Shown piece after piece: positions 28,216 through 38,796 of a DNA stretch of 64,000 nt. The position numbers and the translations under genes are program-made. The first letter of the stretch is position 1; every line of letters starts with the position of its first letter. The notes below the pieces were generated by a model. The model saw nothing but the letters and a program-made list of their open reading frames with translations, was not told the origin of the DNA and made no database searches. The DNA is from Proteus penneri (GTDB lineage: Bacteria > Pseudomonadota > Gammaproteobacteria > Enterobacterales > Enterobacteriaceae), in the NCBI RefSeq assembly GCF_003144535.1, contig NZ_PHFJ01000012.1, forward strand, positions 62,001 to 126,000, given 5' to 3'.

Positions 28216-29334
28216 TTATGCGGTTTTACGACGGCTTCTTGCCATATAGCTCAGTAAAACACCCATAACAGACAGAATGAAACCAACAAAAGCGGCGCCA
28301 ACTAAAATCAGAGCGCGTTTAGGCGCATCTTTTTTAGTCGGTTCGTAAGGCTTCAACATATATTTGAAGGGTACAAATTGAAGCTCATCTAATTTCACTT
28401 TTTCTAACTGCTTCATGTTATATAAACGGTTTTTCAGATCAGAGCTTACTGTGGTTGGATCAGTGATAGCTTCTGTGATCGCCAATTTACTACTTAATGC
28501 ATCAGAACCCATGGCAATAGAATAATCAGGGTCATCTTTAATTTGTGCACCTTCACTGGAAATTGGTTTTTTAACCCCAGCGGCATTTGCGATTTCTAAC
28601 GCATATTTTAAGCGTTGCACATTTACATTACGCGCATTAGCGATACGCTCTAAATCCATTTCATAAGCTTTTTTCGCAAAACTTAATTTACGCTCAATTT
28701 GATCATCAATTTCGTCTTTTACTTCCATTCGTACTTTGGTAGAAATAAAACGAATATAACCAGAAAGCAAATCGTAAGCTTCTTCAGGCGTTGGGGCGGT
28801 AAAGCTTAAATTAATTTCCCCACTAAATTCTTCATCACTATTCTTGCTATCCGATGATTTTAAATTAATATCTTTCGTTACGATATTTTCAATTAATCTA
28901 CGCTTATCCAATGGCGTTGGTTCTTCCATTTTTGCCAGTAAGCTTTTGTAGTAGTCAGTGCTAACTAAATATTCTTCACGTAAAACACGAGAGTTATAGT
29001 TATTAATAAACTTTTGATAAACAGATGAACCATTCACACCAGTATCAACATCCACTAAGCTAAGCTCAGTCAATGTTGCTCTTAATTGCTTCATTTCATC
29101 CAGCATTGGCTTGGTAATTGCAGCTTGGCTAGTCCATTTTTGTGGTAAAAAGCTTGCAACAGTAAAGCCAACGATAGCAAATAATAACGTGATACCAATA
29201 ATGACAAACTTTGATTTATAAATAACAGAAAATAATTCAAAAAGATCGATTTCATCATTCTGTTTTAGATAGAAATCGTCAAAGTGTCCTTTATCAATTT
29301 CTGAAGATTGTGGTTTTGAAAGCTTACTATTCAT
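28216..29334 (-). CDS. wzz: Wzz/FepE-type polysaccharide chain-length determinant
   Basis: This 372-residue polysaccharide co-polymerase belongs to the class that sets O-antigen chain length. A cytosolic N-terminus holds DEIDLFELFSVIYKSKF. The first membrane helix is FVIIGITLLFAIVGFTVAS (about residues 46-65). A long periplasmic alpha/beta domain with coiled segments follows. The second helix near 340-365 is preceded by the Pro/Lys stretch EPTKKDAPKRALI. ATG 29334 with AGGAAA upstream is preferred over a longer frame. It is separate from any O-antigen cluster in the window. Confidence 0.85.
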   Translation of the reverse strand: MNSKLSKPQSSEIDKGHFDDFYLKQNDEIDLFELFSVIYKSKFVIIGITLLFAIVGFTVASFLPQKWTSQAAITKPMLDEMKQLRATLTELSLVDVDTGVNGSSVYQKFINNYNSRVLREEYLVSTDYYKSLLAKMEEPTPLDKRRLIENIVTKDINLKSSDSKNSDEEFSGEINLSFTAPTPEEAYDLLSGYIRFISTKVRMEVKDEIDDQIERKLSFAKKAYEMDLERIANARNVNVQRLKYALEIANAAGVKKPISSEGAQIKDDPDYSIAMGSDALSSKLAITEAITDPTTVSSDLKNRLYNMKQLEKVKLDELQFVPFKYMLKPYEPTKKDAPKRALILVGAAFVGFILSVMGVLLSYMARSRRKTA

Positions 29335-29497
29335 TTTCCTGCCTAAATTTATGTAATGCAGTGTCCGTTTATCAGCACTTTTAGTGATTTCCACTAAAAG
29401 ACTTAAAAAATGAGAAAAGATAAGTTTATATATAACTGAAATATGATCAAATTAATATATCATCAAATCCGATAATTTTATTTATCGAATTCAGTAA

Positions 29498-30478
29498 TTA
29501 TTTTTTGCATACCTCTCGGATCATCGCTTCTAGCAAGTCAATATGCTCAGGTTCAGCATTTAACGCCGGAATATATTCGTACTGTTTGCCACCACCATGA
29601 ATAAAGAACTCTCGGTTCTGTTCATTAATTTCTTCTAATGTTTCCAAACAATCAGATGAAAATCCTGGGCATACAACCTGCACATGTTCAACCCCTTCAC
29701 TTCCCAGCTTTTCCATCGTTTTATCTGTATAAGGTGATAGCCAAGGTTCACGACCAAAGCGTGATTGAAATGTCAACATAACCTGTTCTTTAGGATAACC
29801 TAACTGCTCTTCTAATTGTGCTTTTAGTTTTTCGGTTGTGAGACAACACTCATCATAATAAATATCCCCCGTTTTGATAAAACGCTCCGGAATACCGTGG
29901 AAAGAGAGAATTAAACGATCAGGTTTACCATATTGCTGAAAGCTTTTCTCAATAGAGGTGACAAGTGCTTTGATATAAAGCGGATGTGTAGGATAACTAC
30001 GAATAAAGTGAAGAGAGGGTATTGTACGCATGTCTTTAAAAATTCGGCTGACACCATCAAATACCGCAGCAGAAGTCGAGCAAGAGTATTGAGGATAAAG
30101 TGGTAACAAAATAATGTTCTCAACACCTTGTTGTAATAGCTTTTCAACCCCTTCATTTAGGGATGGATTACCGTAACACATCCCTAACTCCACGGGAATA
30201 TTAGATAATCGCTGCGCAACAGCACGTTGTTGCGCTCGGCTATAAACTAAAAGAGGAGACCCCTCATCCATCCAAATCTGTTGATATAACTTAGCTACTT
30301 TAGGTGAACGAAACGGTAATATCACCCCTTGTAATATTGGTTTCCAAATCAAAGGAGAAACATCAACAACACGAGGATCGCTAAGAAATTGTGCTAAATA
30401 ACGTCGAACAGCCCCCGTTGTCGGCGCATCAGGTGTGCCAAGATTAACCAAAAGAACACCATACTTAGCATCATTCAT
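29498..30478 (-). CDS. hemH: Ferrochelatase
   Basis: Ferrochelatase inserts Fe(II) into protoporphyrin IX, the last step of protoheme synthesis. The 326-residue product has the N-terminal [13 protein letters not shown], the catalytic [10 protein letters not shown] near residue 190 with the metal-site His, and [15 protein letters not shown] near 237. A late [14 protein letters not shown] carries the conserved Glu. It follows adk on the same strand with about 160 bp between them, as in E. coli. Confidence 0.97.
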   Translation of the reverse strand: MNDAKYGVLLVNLGTPDAPTTGAVRRYLAQFLSDPRVVDVSPLIWKPILQGVILPFRSPKVAKLYQQIWMDEGSPLLVYSRAQQRAVAQRLSNIPVELGMCYGNPSLNEGVEKLLQQGVENIILLPLYPQYSCSTSAAVFDGVSRIFKDMRTIPSLHFIRSYPTHPLYIKALVTSIEKSFQQYGKPDRLILSFHGIPERFIKTGDIYYDECCLTTEKLKAQLEEQLGYPKEQVMLTFQSRFGREPWLSPYTDKTMEKLGSEGVEHVQVVCPGFSSDCLETLEEINEQNREFFIHGGGKQYEYIPALNAEPEHIDLLEAMIREVCKK

Positions 30479-30594
30479 ACTATGACTCCTTAGAGTTATT
30501 TTATTAGGATAACCAAAGTGTAGAAGAATAAAGGAAAATAATAGATTGTGCTTGTCAATTTATTGGATCGGACTTTTTACCTTTTCCTAGAGAT

Positions 30595-30621
30595 AAAAAA
30601 AATCCCGGCTCAACCGGGATT
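30595..30621 (-). terminator. Terminator after adk
   Basis: On the minus strand, AATCCCGG-TTGAG-CCGGGATT is followed by a run of T residues. This is a classical intrinsic terminator 20 bp after the adk stop codon. Confidence 0.93.
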
Positions 30622-30639
30622 AATCATCACAATGACAAA

Positions 30640-31311
<672 letters not shown>

Positions 31312-31400
31312 TTATATTTAAACTCGAAAACGCATTACCATACCATTTTGTGAGGTCATCGCTCAAGAAATCACGGTAGCGATTGCATTTTATTTTTATC

Positions 31401-31443
31401 GAAAAAGAAAAAACCACGCTCTCTCTTCAAAGAAACGTGGTTT
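31401..31443 (-). terminator. Terminator after htpG
   Basis: On the minus strand AAACCACG pairs with CGTGGTTT across a loop of about 17 bases, followed by TTTCTTTTTC. It ends the htpG unit. Confidence 0.85.
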
Positions 31444-31465
31444 AAATGTTTGAAAACGAAAACAG

Positions 31466-33350
31466 TTACGCTTTTTGAACTAAAAGTTGATTCACTAAGC
31501 GAATAAACTGGTTTGGATCCTCTAAAGAGCCTCTTTCAGCAAATAAAGCCTGATCCAGTAATAAATTGACCCAATCAGCAAATAAAGCGTCATCCGTTAA
31601 CTCTGCTGTTTGTTTCACTAATGGATGATTTGGATTTAGCTCAAAGTTATATTTTACTTCTGGCACTTCTTGTCCTGCTGCCGCAAACAATTTCGCCATT
31701 TGTGTGGTCATTTCATCCGCACTGGTTGTCACAATCGCTGGGGTATCTGTTAAGCGGTGTGTTAATTTCACCTCTTTAACTCTGTCGCCTAACAAGGTTT
31801 TAATGCGTTCAACGAAAGGAGCTAATTGTTTATCTGTTTCTTCTTGCTCTGCATGCTTCTCTTCATCAGCCAGTTTATCTAAAGATTCATCTGCTTTACT
31901 AACAGACTGGAATGATTTGCCATCAAACTCAGTCAGGTAGTTCATCATCCACTCATCTATACGATCAGATAACAGCAATACTTCAATGCCTTTTTTGCGG
32001 AATAGCTCTAAATGAGGGCTATTTTTCGCAGCAGCATAGCTGTCAGCAGTGATGTAATAGATTTTTTCTTGACCTTCCACCATACGGCTAACGTAATCTT
32101 CCAGTGAAACAGTTTGAGCATCACTGTCGTTATGCGTTGACGCAAAACGTAGTAATTTAGCAATTGTTTCAATGTTAGATGAATCTTCTGCTGGGCCTTC
32201 TTTTAAGACTAAACCAAACTCTTTCCAGAATGCTTGATATTCTTCCGGCTTGTTTTCTGCCAGTTTTTGTAGCATCTGTAATACACGCTTAGTTAATGCA
32301 CTGCGTAAATTACGTGTAACAGAACTATCTTGTAAAATTTCACGAGAAACATTTAACGGTAAATCATTAGAATCCACTAACCCACGGATAAAACGTAGGT
32401 AATTAGGCATAAACTGCTCAGCTTCATCCATAATAAAGACACGCTGTACATACAGTTTTAAGCCATGACGTTGTTCACGATTCCATAAATCCCAAGGTGC
32501 TTTTGAAGGCACATATAATAAGCTTGTGTACTCTTGCTTACCTTCTACACGGTTATGTACCCAGCTTAATGGGTCAGCAAAATCATGAGAGATATGTTTA
32601 TAAAACTCTTTATACTCTTCATCACTCACTTCGGCTTTATTACGAGTCCACAGTGCTTGCGCTTTATTAATTTTTTCCCACGTTACTGTGCCGTCTTCTT
32701 CATTTTTCGTTTCAATTTCAACAGGCAAAGAAATATGGTCGGAATATTTACTAATAATGCTACGCAGACGCCAGTCATCTAAATACTCATCTTCGCCTTC
32801 ACGTAAGTGCAGTGTGATGTCAGTACCACGATCAGCTTTTTCAATATCAGCAACGGTGTAATCACCTTCACCTTCAGATTCCCAAAAAACACCTTTTATC
32901 TGCGCTTTCGCCCGCAGCTCGAGTGCGTACGGTCACTTTATCTGCAACGATAAACGCGGAATAGAACCCAACACCAAACTGACCAATTAGTTGGCTATCT
33001 TTAGCTTGATCTTGTCCGATAGATTCTAAAAATGATTTTGTTCCTGATTTTGCGATAGTACCCAGGTTATCAATGACTTCATCACGAGTCATACCAATAC
33101 CATTATCACTGATAGTCAAAGTACGCGCTTCTTTATCAGTGGAAATACGCACATGCAACTCGCCGTTATTTTCATAAAGCGCTGCATCTGATAATGCACG
33201 GAAACGCAATTTATCTGCCGCATCTGATGCGTTAGAAATCAATTCGCGAAGGAAAATTTCTTTATTGGAGTAAAGAGAATGGATCATTAATTGAAGAAGT
33301 TGTTTAACTTCAGACTGAAATCCTCTTGTTTCCTGACCTTTCATACTCAT
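31466..33350 (-). pseudogene. htpG: Chaperone HtpG (Hsp90), frameshifted
   Basis: HtpG is the bacterial Hsp90. Bases 33350-32874 encode the N-terminal ATPase region ([12 protein letters not shown], then [23 protein letters not shown]), ending aberrantly after [11 protein letters not shown]. The continuation [16 protein letters not shown] is encoded in another frame and runs uninterrupted to LLVQKA at 31466. The break lies at the four-A run complementary to 32894-32897, where three A would keep the frame. Removing one base gives 627 residues, against 624 in E. coli. The two fragments separate the ATPase from the middle and dimerisation domains, so neither should work alone. A sequencing or assembly error is quite possible, because the rest is undamaged. 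Confidence 0.88.
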
Positions 33351-33401
33351 TTTTACCTCAATTAATCCTAATTTGGCGAAAAAAACAATATGAGTAAAAA
33401 G

Positions 33402-33428
33402 TGGGGATAGTTAAGCTAGTTTCAAGGG
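33402..33428 (-). promoter_or_regulatory. Sigma-32 heat-shock promoter of htpG
   Basis: On the minus strand CCTTGAAA is followed after 13 bp by CCCCACTT, matching the heat-shock (RpoH) consensus CTTGAAA-N(11-16)-CCCCATNT. It lies about 55-80 bp before the htpG start and indicates that regulation is preserved despite the frameshift. Confidence 0.8.
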
Positions 33429-33550
33429 TCGAGTAAAAAATTAAGCTAATAAAAGTGATTAATGGTCTAAGAGAGATAAAAATGTGAAATGACTTTTCTC
33501 AATATTTTTAATTACAGAATATTTATACTTCAATGGCTAGAAGCCAGATT

Positions 33551-33587
33551 TTACCGCTAAGTTAATAGCGTTTACTTAGCGGTAAAT
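33551..33587. terminator. Hairpin downstream of purT
   Basis: TTTACCGCTAAGT and ACTTAGCGGTAAA form a perfect 13-bp stem with an 11-base loop, 24 bp past the purT stop codon. It probably terminates purT transcription. Confidence 0.75.
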
Positions 33588-33610
33588 AAGAAAATATTTG
33601 TGTTACATTG

Positions 33611-34798
33611 CTATTTTTGAGCGTCATTAACAATAATAGCGTTGGCACCTGCAGTTGCTTCATCTAATGCATGTTTTATTGTATCAGCATGAGCAAGCAC
33701 AACACCTAAACGGCGAGAGCCGGCAATTTCAGGTTTCGCAAAAAGACGAATTTGACGGTTCGCCTTCAACGCTTTTTCAATACCGGAATAAACGATATTT
33801 GAGCTATGTAGCTCTGGCAAAATAACAGCTGAAGCACAGTTACCTAACTGACGAATACCACCAATGGGATAACCTAAAAAAGCGCGAACATGAAGAGCAA
33901 ACTCTGATAAGTCCTGTGAGATTAGCGTCACCAATCCTGTATCATGAGGACGAGGAGAAACTTCATTAAAAAACACCTCATCACCTTGCACAAATAGCTC
34001 TACGCCAAATAATCCATAACCCCCTAAATTTTTTACCACTTTACTCGCAATATGTTCTGCTTTAGCAAGGGCTATATCACTCATTTTTTGAGGTTGCCAT
34101 GACTCACGATAATCTCCTTTTTCTTGCCGATGACCAATGGGAGCACAAAAATGGATACCATCAACAGCATGAATAGTTAGTAACGTGATCTCAAAATCAA
34201 ATGGGATCATTTTCTCAACGATGACACGCCCTTTTCCTGCTCGTCCGCCCTCTTGAGAATAGGCCCAAGCATGTGCTAAATCATTTTCACTACGGATAAC
34301 ACTTTGCCCTTTCCCCGACGAGCTCATAACAGGTTTGACAATACAAGGAAAACCGATATCTAAAGCGGCTTTTTTAAAACTCACTTCATCATCGACAAAT
34401 TGATAATTTGATGTTGGTAAAAGTAATGTTTCTGAAGCTAAACGACGGATCCCCTCTCTATCCATTGTGAGTTTTACGGCACGGGCACAAGGAACAACTT
34501 TTTGCCCTTTTTGTTCTAATTCAACCAATAACGAAGTTGCTATCGCCTCAATTTCAGGAACAATAAAATCAGGTTGCTCTTGTTCAATAATGAGCTTTAA
34601 TGCATTGCTATTAAGCATATTCACCACATGATGGCGATGTGCAATATGCATCGCGGGTGCATTGGGATAGCGATCAACTGCAATCACTTCAATACCTAGG
34701 CGCTGGCATTCAATCGCCACCTCTTTACCCAGTTCACCTGCACCTAATAGCATTACTTTTGTTGCATTAGCGGTAAGAGCCGTACCCAACACAGTCAT
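33611..34798 (-). CDS. purT: Formate-dependent GAR transformylase 2
   Basis: PurT makes formyl-GAR from GAR, formate and ATP, an alternative to PurN. The 395-residue ATP-grasp protein starts with an N-terminal Rossmann-like domain ([19 protein letters not shown]). It then has [12 protein letters not shown] near residue 155 and the C-terminal [17 protein letters not shown] metal and ATP site. Size matches E. coli PurT (392). A PurR-type operator lies 33-50 bp upstream of its start. Confidence 0.97.
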   Translation of the reverse strand: MTVLGTALTANATKVMLLGAGELGKEVAIECQRLGIEVIAVDRYPNAPAMHIAHRHHVVNMLNSNALKLIIEQEQPDFIVPEIEAIATSLLVELEQKGQKVVPCARAVKLTMDREGIRRLASETLLLPTSNYQFVDDEVSFKKAALDIGFPCIVKPVMSSSGKGQSVIRSENDLAHAWAYSQEGGRAGKGRVIVEKMIPFDFEITLLTIHAVDGIHFCAPIGHRQEKGDYRESWQPQKMSDIALAKAEHIASKVVKNLGGYGLFGVELFVQGDEVFFNEVSPRPHDTGLVTLISQDLSEFALHVRAFLGYPIGGIRQLGNCASAVILPELHSSNIVYSGIEKALKANRQIRLFAKPEIAGSRRLGVVLAHADTIKHALDEATAGANAIIVNDAQK

Positions 34799-34831
34799 TC
34801 TTCATCCTCACTATTTATCAAAAACCCAATG

Positions 34832-34847
34832 ACGCAAACGATTGCAT
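34832..34847 (-). promoter_or_regulatory. PurR operator upstream of purT
   Basis: ACGCAAACGATTGCAT matches the PurR consensus ACGCAAACGTTTGCGT at 13 of 16 positions. It stands 34 bp before purT, which is a PurR regulon member in E. coli. Confidence 0.85.
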
Positions 34848-34920
34848 TTGCGTAGCATAACGGATTTTACTTGATAGAAAAATAGGCCGGCAAAAATAAT
34901 CAATCGAAGAAAGAAAACCA

Positions 34921-35832
34921 TTACGAAATTTGGCTGCGTTTTCCTTTTTGGATTTTTAGATAATTAAGACGTTTTCGGATAAGTGCCAAGATACAGCATA
35001 AAAGCCCTAGCCAAATTAGAGAAAAACTGACACCTTTAACTTCATCAAAAGCTTCATGGAATAAGAAAACAGCTAGTAAAAATTGAATAGTAGGTTCTAT
35101 ATATTGCGCTAGTCCAATAACGGTTAACGTCGTTCGTTTCACAGCTGCAGTAAAAAACAATAATGGCAATATGGTAACAGGTGCGGTTAAAACATAATAA
35201 AAACGAGTCAGATTATCTGCTGAAGGTAGCGCGCTTTTATCTGTCATAAACAACCAAATGGTCACGCCTATTGCTAATGGCATTAACCAGAGTGTTTCCA
35301 TAAATAAAGAAGTGATCACATCAAAACGAATAAACTTACGGATCAAACCATATACAGCAAATGCGCCCCCCATCATGATAGCGAGTACAGGTAATTCACC
35401 GTACATCCACAATTGATACCCCACTCCGGCACAAATTAAGGTAACAGCCCATTTTTCTGCTAGATTAAGCTGTTCTTTAAGAAAGATGACACCTAATAAA
35501 ATAGAGAAAAGTGGATTAATAAAATATCCCAAGCTCGCTTCTAATACTTGTTGATGTGTTAATGCATAGGTAAATGTACACCAAGAAACGGCCATGGCCA
35601 TTGAGCTAAATAGGCACATAAAAATAGAGCGCCTATCCTGCAAAACAACGCGCCATCGTGTCCTATTTTTAATAAAGAGTCGTACGAGTAATAAAAGAGG
35701 GATAGACCAGATCAAGCGTTGAGCCAACATTTCTAACGGTTGTGCTCCGGGTAACAGCCGATAAAACAGTGGCGTTATTCCCCAAAGAATATAAGAAAAA
35801 ATGGCTAATACTGCGCCCGATTGAGCCCACAT
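34921..35832 (-). CDS. rarD: EamA-family transporter RarD
   Basis: This 303-residue inner-membrane protein has about ten hydrophobic helices in two EamA (drug/metabolite transporter) repeats. It carries the RarD-type opening GAVLAIFSYILWGITPLFYR in two parts, and SLGYFINPLFSILLG near residue 100, which is typical of RarD. The N-terminal hydrophobic block follows the start directly. Transport substrate is unknown; the name comes from a chloramphenicol-sensitivity phenotype of a homologue. It is transcribed toward purT. Confidence 0.88.
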   Translation of the reverse strand: MWAQSGAVLAIFSYILWGITPLFYRLLPGAQPLEMLAQRLIWSIPLLLLVRLFIKNRTRWRVVLQDRRSIFMCLFSSMAMAVSWCTFTYALTHQQVLEASLGYFINPLFSILLGVIFLKEQLNLAEKWAVTLICAGVGYQLWMYGELPVLAIMMGGAFAVYGLIRKFIRFDVITSLFMETLWLMPLAIGVTIWLFMTDKSALPSADNLTRFYYVLTAPVTILPLLFFTAAVKRTTLTVIGLAQYIEPTIQFLLAVFLFHEAFDEVKGVSFSLIWLGLLCCILALIRKRLNYLKIQKGKRSQIS

Positions 35833-36064
35833 TTAATGTTCCATCAATAAAAGTCAATAAGGTTTAATATCATACGCTTAAAATAGACAGAACAATATGA
35901 TCAGCATCGCTGATTGATCAAACATCAGTACGATGACATAGACAAGATAAAAAAAATCTCCACAAATAACGACGCCGAGAAAAGTAGTTATAAATGGAGA
36001 GTTGGAAAATACCATTAAGGGAAAACCGTGGTAAAAACCACAACCAGAAAAAATAGGTAAGTTG

Positions 36065-37012
36065 TTAGAAAATCTCCCTAACATGTAAAGGTGGTTGCTG
36101 CTGAACAAAATCACGTAATTTTTTACGACTTGGTGCCGCGGCTATCGCCCCTTTTTGAGTTGTGGCTAAAGCACCACAAGCCGCCGCTTGCGTCACTATT
36201 TTCGATAAATATTGCTCATCTTCTGCAAAACCATATTCTGCCACCGCCGCTAATAAACCAGCCATAAAGGCATCACCAGCCCCTGTAGTATCTACACACT
36301 CAACGGTAAAAGCGCTCAATGCGATTTGAGTATTTGGCGTTAAAACTAAACAACCTTTAGAGCCTTGGGTGATCACTTTTAAACGCGCGGGATAATCTTC
36401 TAATTTTTTAAGGGCATTATTCAATGTCACTTCTTGTGTCATCCACGTAAGCTCATCTTCTGATAATTTTAATATGTCAACTTTATGCGCATAATTATCG
36501 ATAACTTCGCGCATTTCTTCGTGATCACGCCACATTTGAGGGCGTAAATTAATATCAAAACTCAGCAATGAATCCGTTTCTTTAATACTCTTAATCGCCG
36601 TATCCAAAGTTGAGCGACAAATGGAGTTCACTAATGCTAAAGAGCAAAAATGCAAAATATCTTTTTCAAACGCAGGTAAAGATTTTTCCGTTAAAAATTG
36701 ATCAGCAGACTCAGCAACTAAGAAAGTAAAATCACGCTCACCATTTTCTTGTAAAGAGACAAGAACAGTACTGGTACGGTGAAACTCATCAAATTCCATT
36801 GCGCGAGTATCGACCCCCAGGTCAAACAATGTTTTTTGCATAAAATGGCCGAACGCATCTTCACCTACACGTCCAATAAAACCACTTTGTTGACCAAGCT
36901 TAGCGACGCCCGCAGCAACATTGACAGGCGCGCCACCAGCGCATGCTTCATATTGCATGTTTTGCAATGGGATCAAGTCAACAACAGCGTCACCTAAAGA
37001 CCAGACTTTCAT
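36065..37012 (-). CDS. cscK: Fructokinase
   Basis: This 315-residue PfkB-family sugar kinase closely resembles CscK of the E. coli csc regulon. It has the start KVWSLGDAVVDL, GGAPVNVAAGVAKLG near residue 27, FIGRVGEDAFG, HRTSTVLV, and the catalytic DTTGAGDAFMAGLLAA near 246. It phosphorylates the fructose released by CscA. It is divergent from cscA and followed only by a 232-bp gap before rarD. The csc permease gene cscB, which follows cscK in E. coli, is absent. Confidence 0.9.
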   Translation of the reverse strand: MKVWSLGDAVVDLIPLQNMQYEACAGGAPVNVAAGVAKLGQQSGFIGRVGEDAFGHFMQKTLFDLGVDTRAMEFDEFHRTSTVLVSLQENGERDFTFLVAESADQFLTEKSLPAFEKDILHFCSLALVNSICRSTLDTAIKSIKETDSLLSFDINLRPQMWRDHEEMREVIDNYAHKVDILKLSEDELTWMTQEVTLNNALKKLEDYPARLKVITQGSKGCLVLTPNTQIALSAFTVECVDTTGAGDAFMAGLLAAVAEYGFAEDEQYLSKIVTQAAACGALATTQKGAIAAAPSRKKLRDFVQQQPPLHVREIF

Positions 37013-37110
37013 AATCTCTCCTGAAGATAAGCAATTATTTTTCTTAACTATATTCTGTTTTTATGACTATTCATAACGAATAAGTAAAGATATTGCTCGT
37101 AAATCCACAC

Positions 37111-37124
37111 TGATAACGTTAACA
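37111..37124. promoter_or_regulatory. LacI-family operator proximal to cscK
   Basis: TGATAACGTTAACA is an imperfect dyad centred on ACGTT, about 100 bp upstream of cscK. It shares the half-site GTTAAC with a second dyad 70 bp away. CscR is the likely ligand. Confidence 0.65.
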
Positions 37125-37179
37125 TAATAAGATAATATGATAAAGTCAATCTCATGCATCGTATTTTTTTCGCTCTAAA

Positions 37180-37195
37180 TGTTATCGTTAACAAC
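37180..37195. promoter_or_regulatory. LacI-family operator proximal to cscA
   Basis: TGTTATCGTTAACAAC contains the dyad GTTATCGTTAAC and stands 90 bp before cscA. The spacing to the other operator (about 70 bp centre to centre) would permit looping by CscR. Confidence 0.65.
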
Positions 37196-37284
37196 AAGAG
37201 TAATAGTGTGATTAGTCTGTTCTTTACCTTTTCTGTGCTCTTAAAAACACACTAATAACTCTAAAATAGAATAAGGATAATGAT

Positions 37285-38751
37285 ATGAAACACCGCTTAG
37301 AACAATCAACAAACGCCTTAAATACTTTGATTGAAAAACGAGGCAATAAATTTTATCCCCAGTTTCATTTAGCTGCGCCTGCGGGTTGGTTAAATGACCC
37401 TAATGGTCTTATTTATCATGATGGTTTATATCATGCCTTTTATCAGCACCATCCTTATTCTCAAGATTGGGGGCCAATGCATTGGGGACATGCCACTAGC
37501 TCCGATATGATACACTGGCAACACCAACCCATCGCGTTAGCGCCGGGAGATGAGTACGACAAAAGTGGTTGTTTCTCAGGATCAGCCATTAGCCATGAAG
37601 GCAAACTCTATCTTTTCTATACAGGACACAATTGGTTAGCCGCCGAAGGGGATGATAGCCAAATCTATGAAGCACAATGTGTTGCTATCAGTGAAGATGG
37701 TATTCATTTTGAGAAAAAAGGCATCGTTTTAGAACCCCCTAAAGGCTATATGCACTTTCGTGATCCTAAAGTCTGGTATCAAGAAGGTAAATGGTGGATG
37801 GTTGTTGGTGCGCGTGATGAAAAAGATCAAGGACAAGTCCTACTCTTCTCTAGCGAAAATTTATTTGTCGAAGGCCAGCAGTGGAACAATGATTACACTG
37901 TTTTAGGAAAAACAGATGATAAAAATGTCTATATGTGGGAGTGCCCAGATTTCTTTCCTATTAGTCAAGAAAATGAATTTGCAATCGTCTTCTCACCACA
38001 AGGAAAACGTGCTGAAGGCTATCAATATAGCAACCTCTTTCAATCAGGTGCATTAATTGGCAAGTGGTCACCAAATCAACCGTTTAAACCACAAGGACAC
38101 TTTATTGAACTTGATAATGGCCATGACTATTACGCGCCACAATCATTTATGACTCCTGATGGTCGTCGTGTTTCTATGGGCTGGATGGATATGTGGAATT
38201 CACCCATGCCATCAAAAGCAGAGTTTTGGGCTGGTTGCTTCACATTGCCTCGCGAAATTACCTTTGATAAGAGCAAAAATCGTTTACGTATGGTGCCAGT
38301 CAAAGAAATTGAATCATTACGCCAAGAAAAAAACACCATTAAACCTCTCACATTAAGCCATCAATCTATAGAGTTGATTGATAACACATCAGCTATCGAA
38401 CTCGATTTAACATGGTCTTTAGACAGCCAAGCCGAGAAATTTGGCTTATGGCTAGGTGAAGGACTCGAGCTTTTTGTAGATAATCAATCAAATCGTTTAG
38501 TGCTTAATCGTCATTACCCTCAGCATAATATAAGTGGGGCTAGAAGCATTCCATTACCTGAAGGTTGTGAATTAAATTTACGTATTTTTATTGATCGCTC
38601 ATCAATTGAAGTCTTTGTAAATAAAGGGGAATTCACCCTTAGTAGTCGATATTATGCTCAACAAGATATCCAAGCTTTACATCTTTTTGCTATGAATGGT
38701 GATGCAACACTGATTAATGGTGAATATTGGCAACTAAATAGTATTTACTGA
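37285..38751 (+). CDS. cscA: Sucrose hydrolase (invertase), GH32
   Basis: This 488-residue glycoside hydrolase of family 32 splits sucrose (or sucrose-6-phosphate) into glucose and fructose. The nucleophile motif WLNDPNG is near residue 35. The transition-state stabiliser FRDPK is near 160, and the acid/base MWECPDFF near 215. A C-terminal beta-sandwich follows from about 350. Sequence resembles E. coli CscA (477) throughout, including FYQHHPYS-type and GWMDMW segments, which favours CscA over ScrB. No signal peptide is present, so it acts in the cytoplasm and needs an importer not found in the window. Confidence 0.93.
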   Translation: MKHRLEQSTNALNTLIEKRGNKFYPQFHLAAPAGWLNDPNGLIYHDGLYHAFYQHHPYSQDWGPMHWGHATSSDMIHWQHQPIALAPGDEYDKSGCFSGSAISHEGKLYLFYTGHNWLAAEGDDSQIYEAQCVAISEDGIHFEKKGIVLEPPKGYMHFRDPKVWYQEGKWWMVVGARDEKDQGQVLLFSSENLFVEGQQWNNDYTVLGKTDDKNVYMWECPDFFPISQENEFAIVFSPQGKRAEGYQYSNLFQSGALIGKWSPNQPFKPQGHFIELDNGHDYYAPQSFMTPDGRRVSMGWMDMWNSPMPSKAEFWAGCFTLPREITFDKSKNRLRMVPVKEIESLRQEKNTIKPLTLSHQSIELIDNTSAIELDLTWSLDSQAEKFGLWLGEGLELFVDNQSNRLVLNRHYPQHNISGARSIPLPEGCELNLRIFIDRSSIEVFVNKGEFTLSSRYYAQQDIQALHLFAMNGDATLINGEYWQLNSIY

Positions 38752-38770
38752 TATTGAGAAGATAAGTAAG

Positions 38771-38796
38771 ACGTGAGTCTTTAAATAGACTCACGT
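38771..38796. terminator. Hairpin between cscA and cscR
   Basis: ACGTGAGTCT and AGACTCACGT form a perfect 10-bp stem with a 6-base loop. It overlaps the last codons of cscR and lies 20 bp after cscA; it can serve both convergent genes. Confidence 0.65.

Noticed and set aside
35878-36114. 78-codon hydrophobic frame on the minus strand after cscK
   Set aside because: It starts inside cscK in another frame and has no ribosome site; mentioned only as a possible trace of cscB, not listed as a gene.
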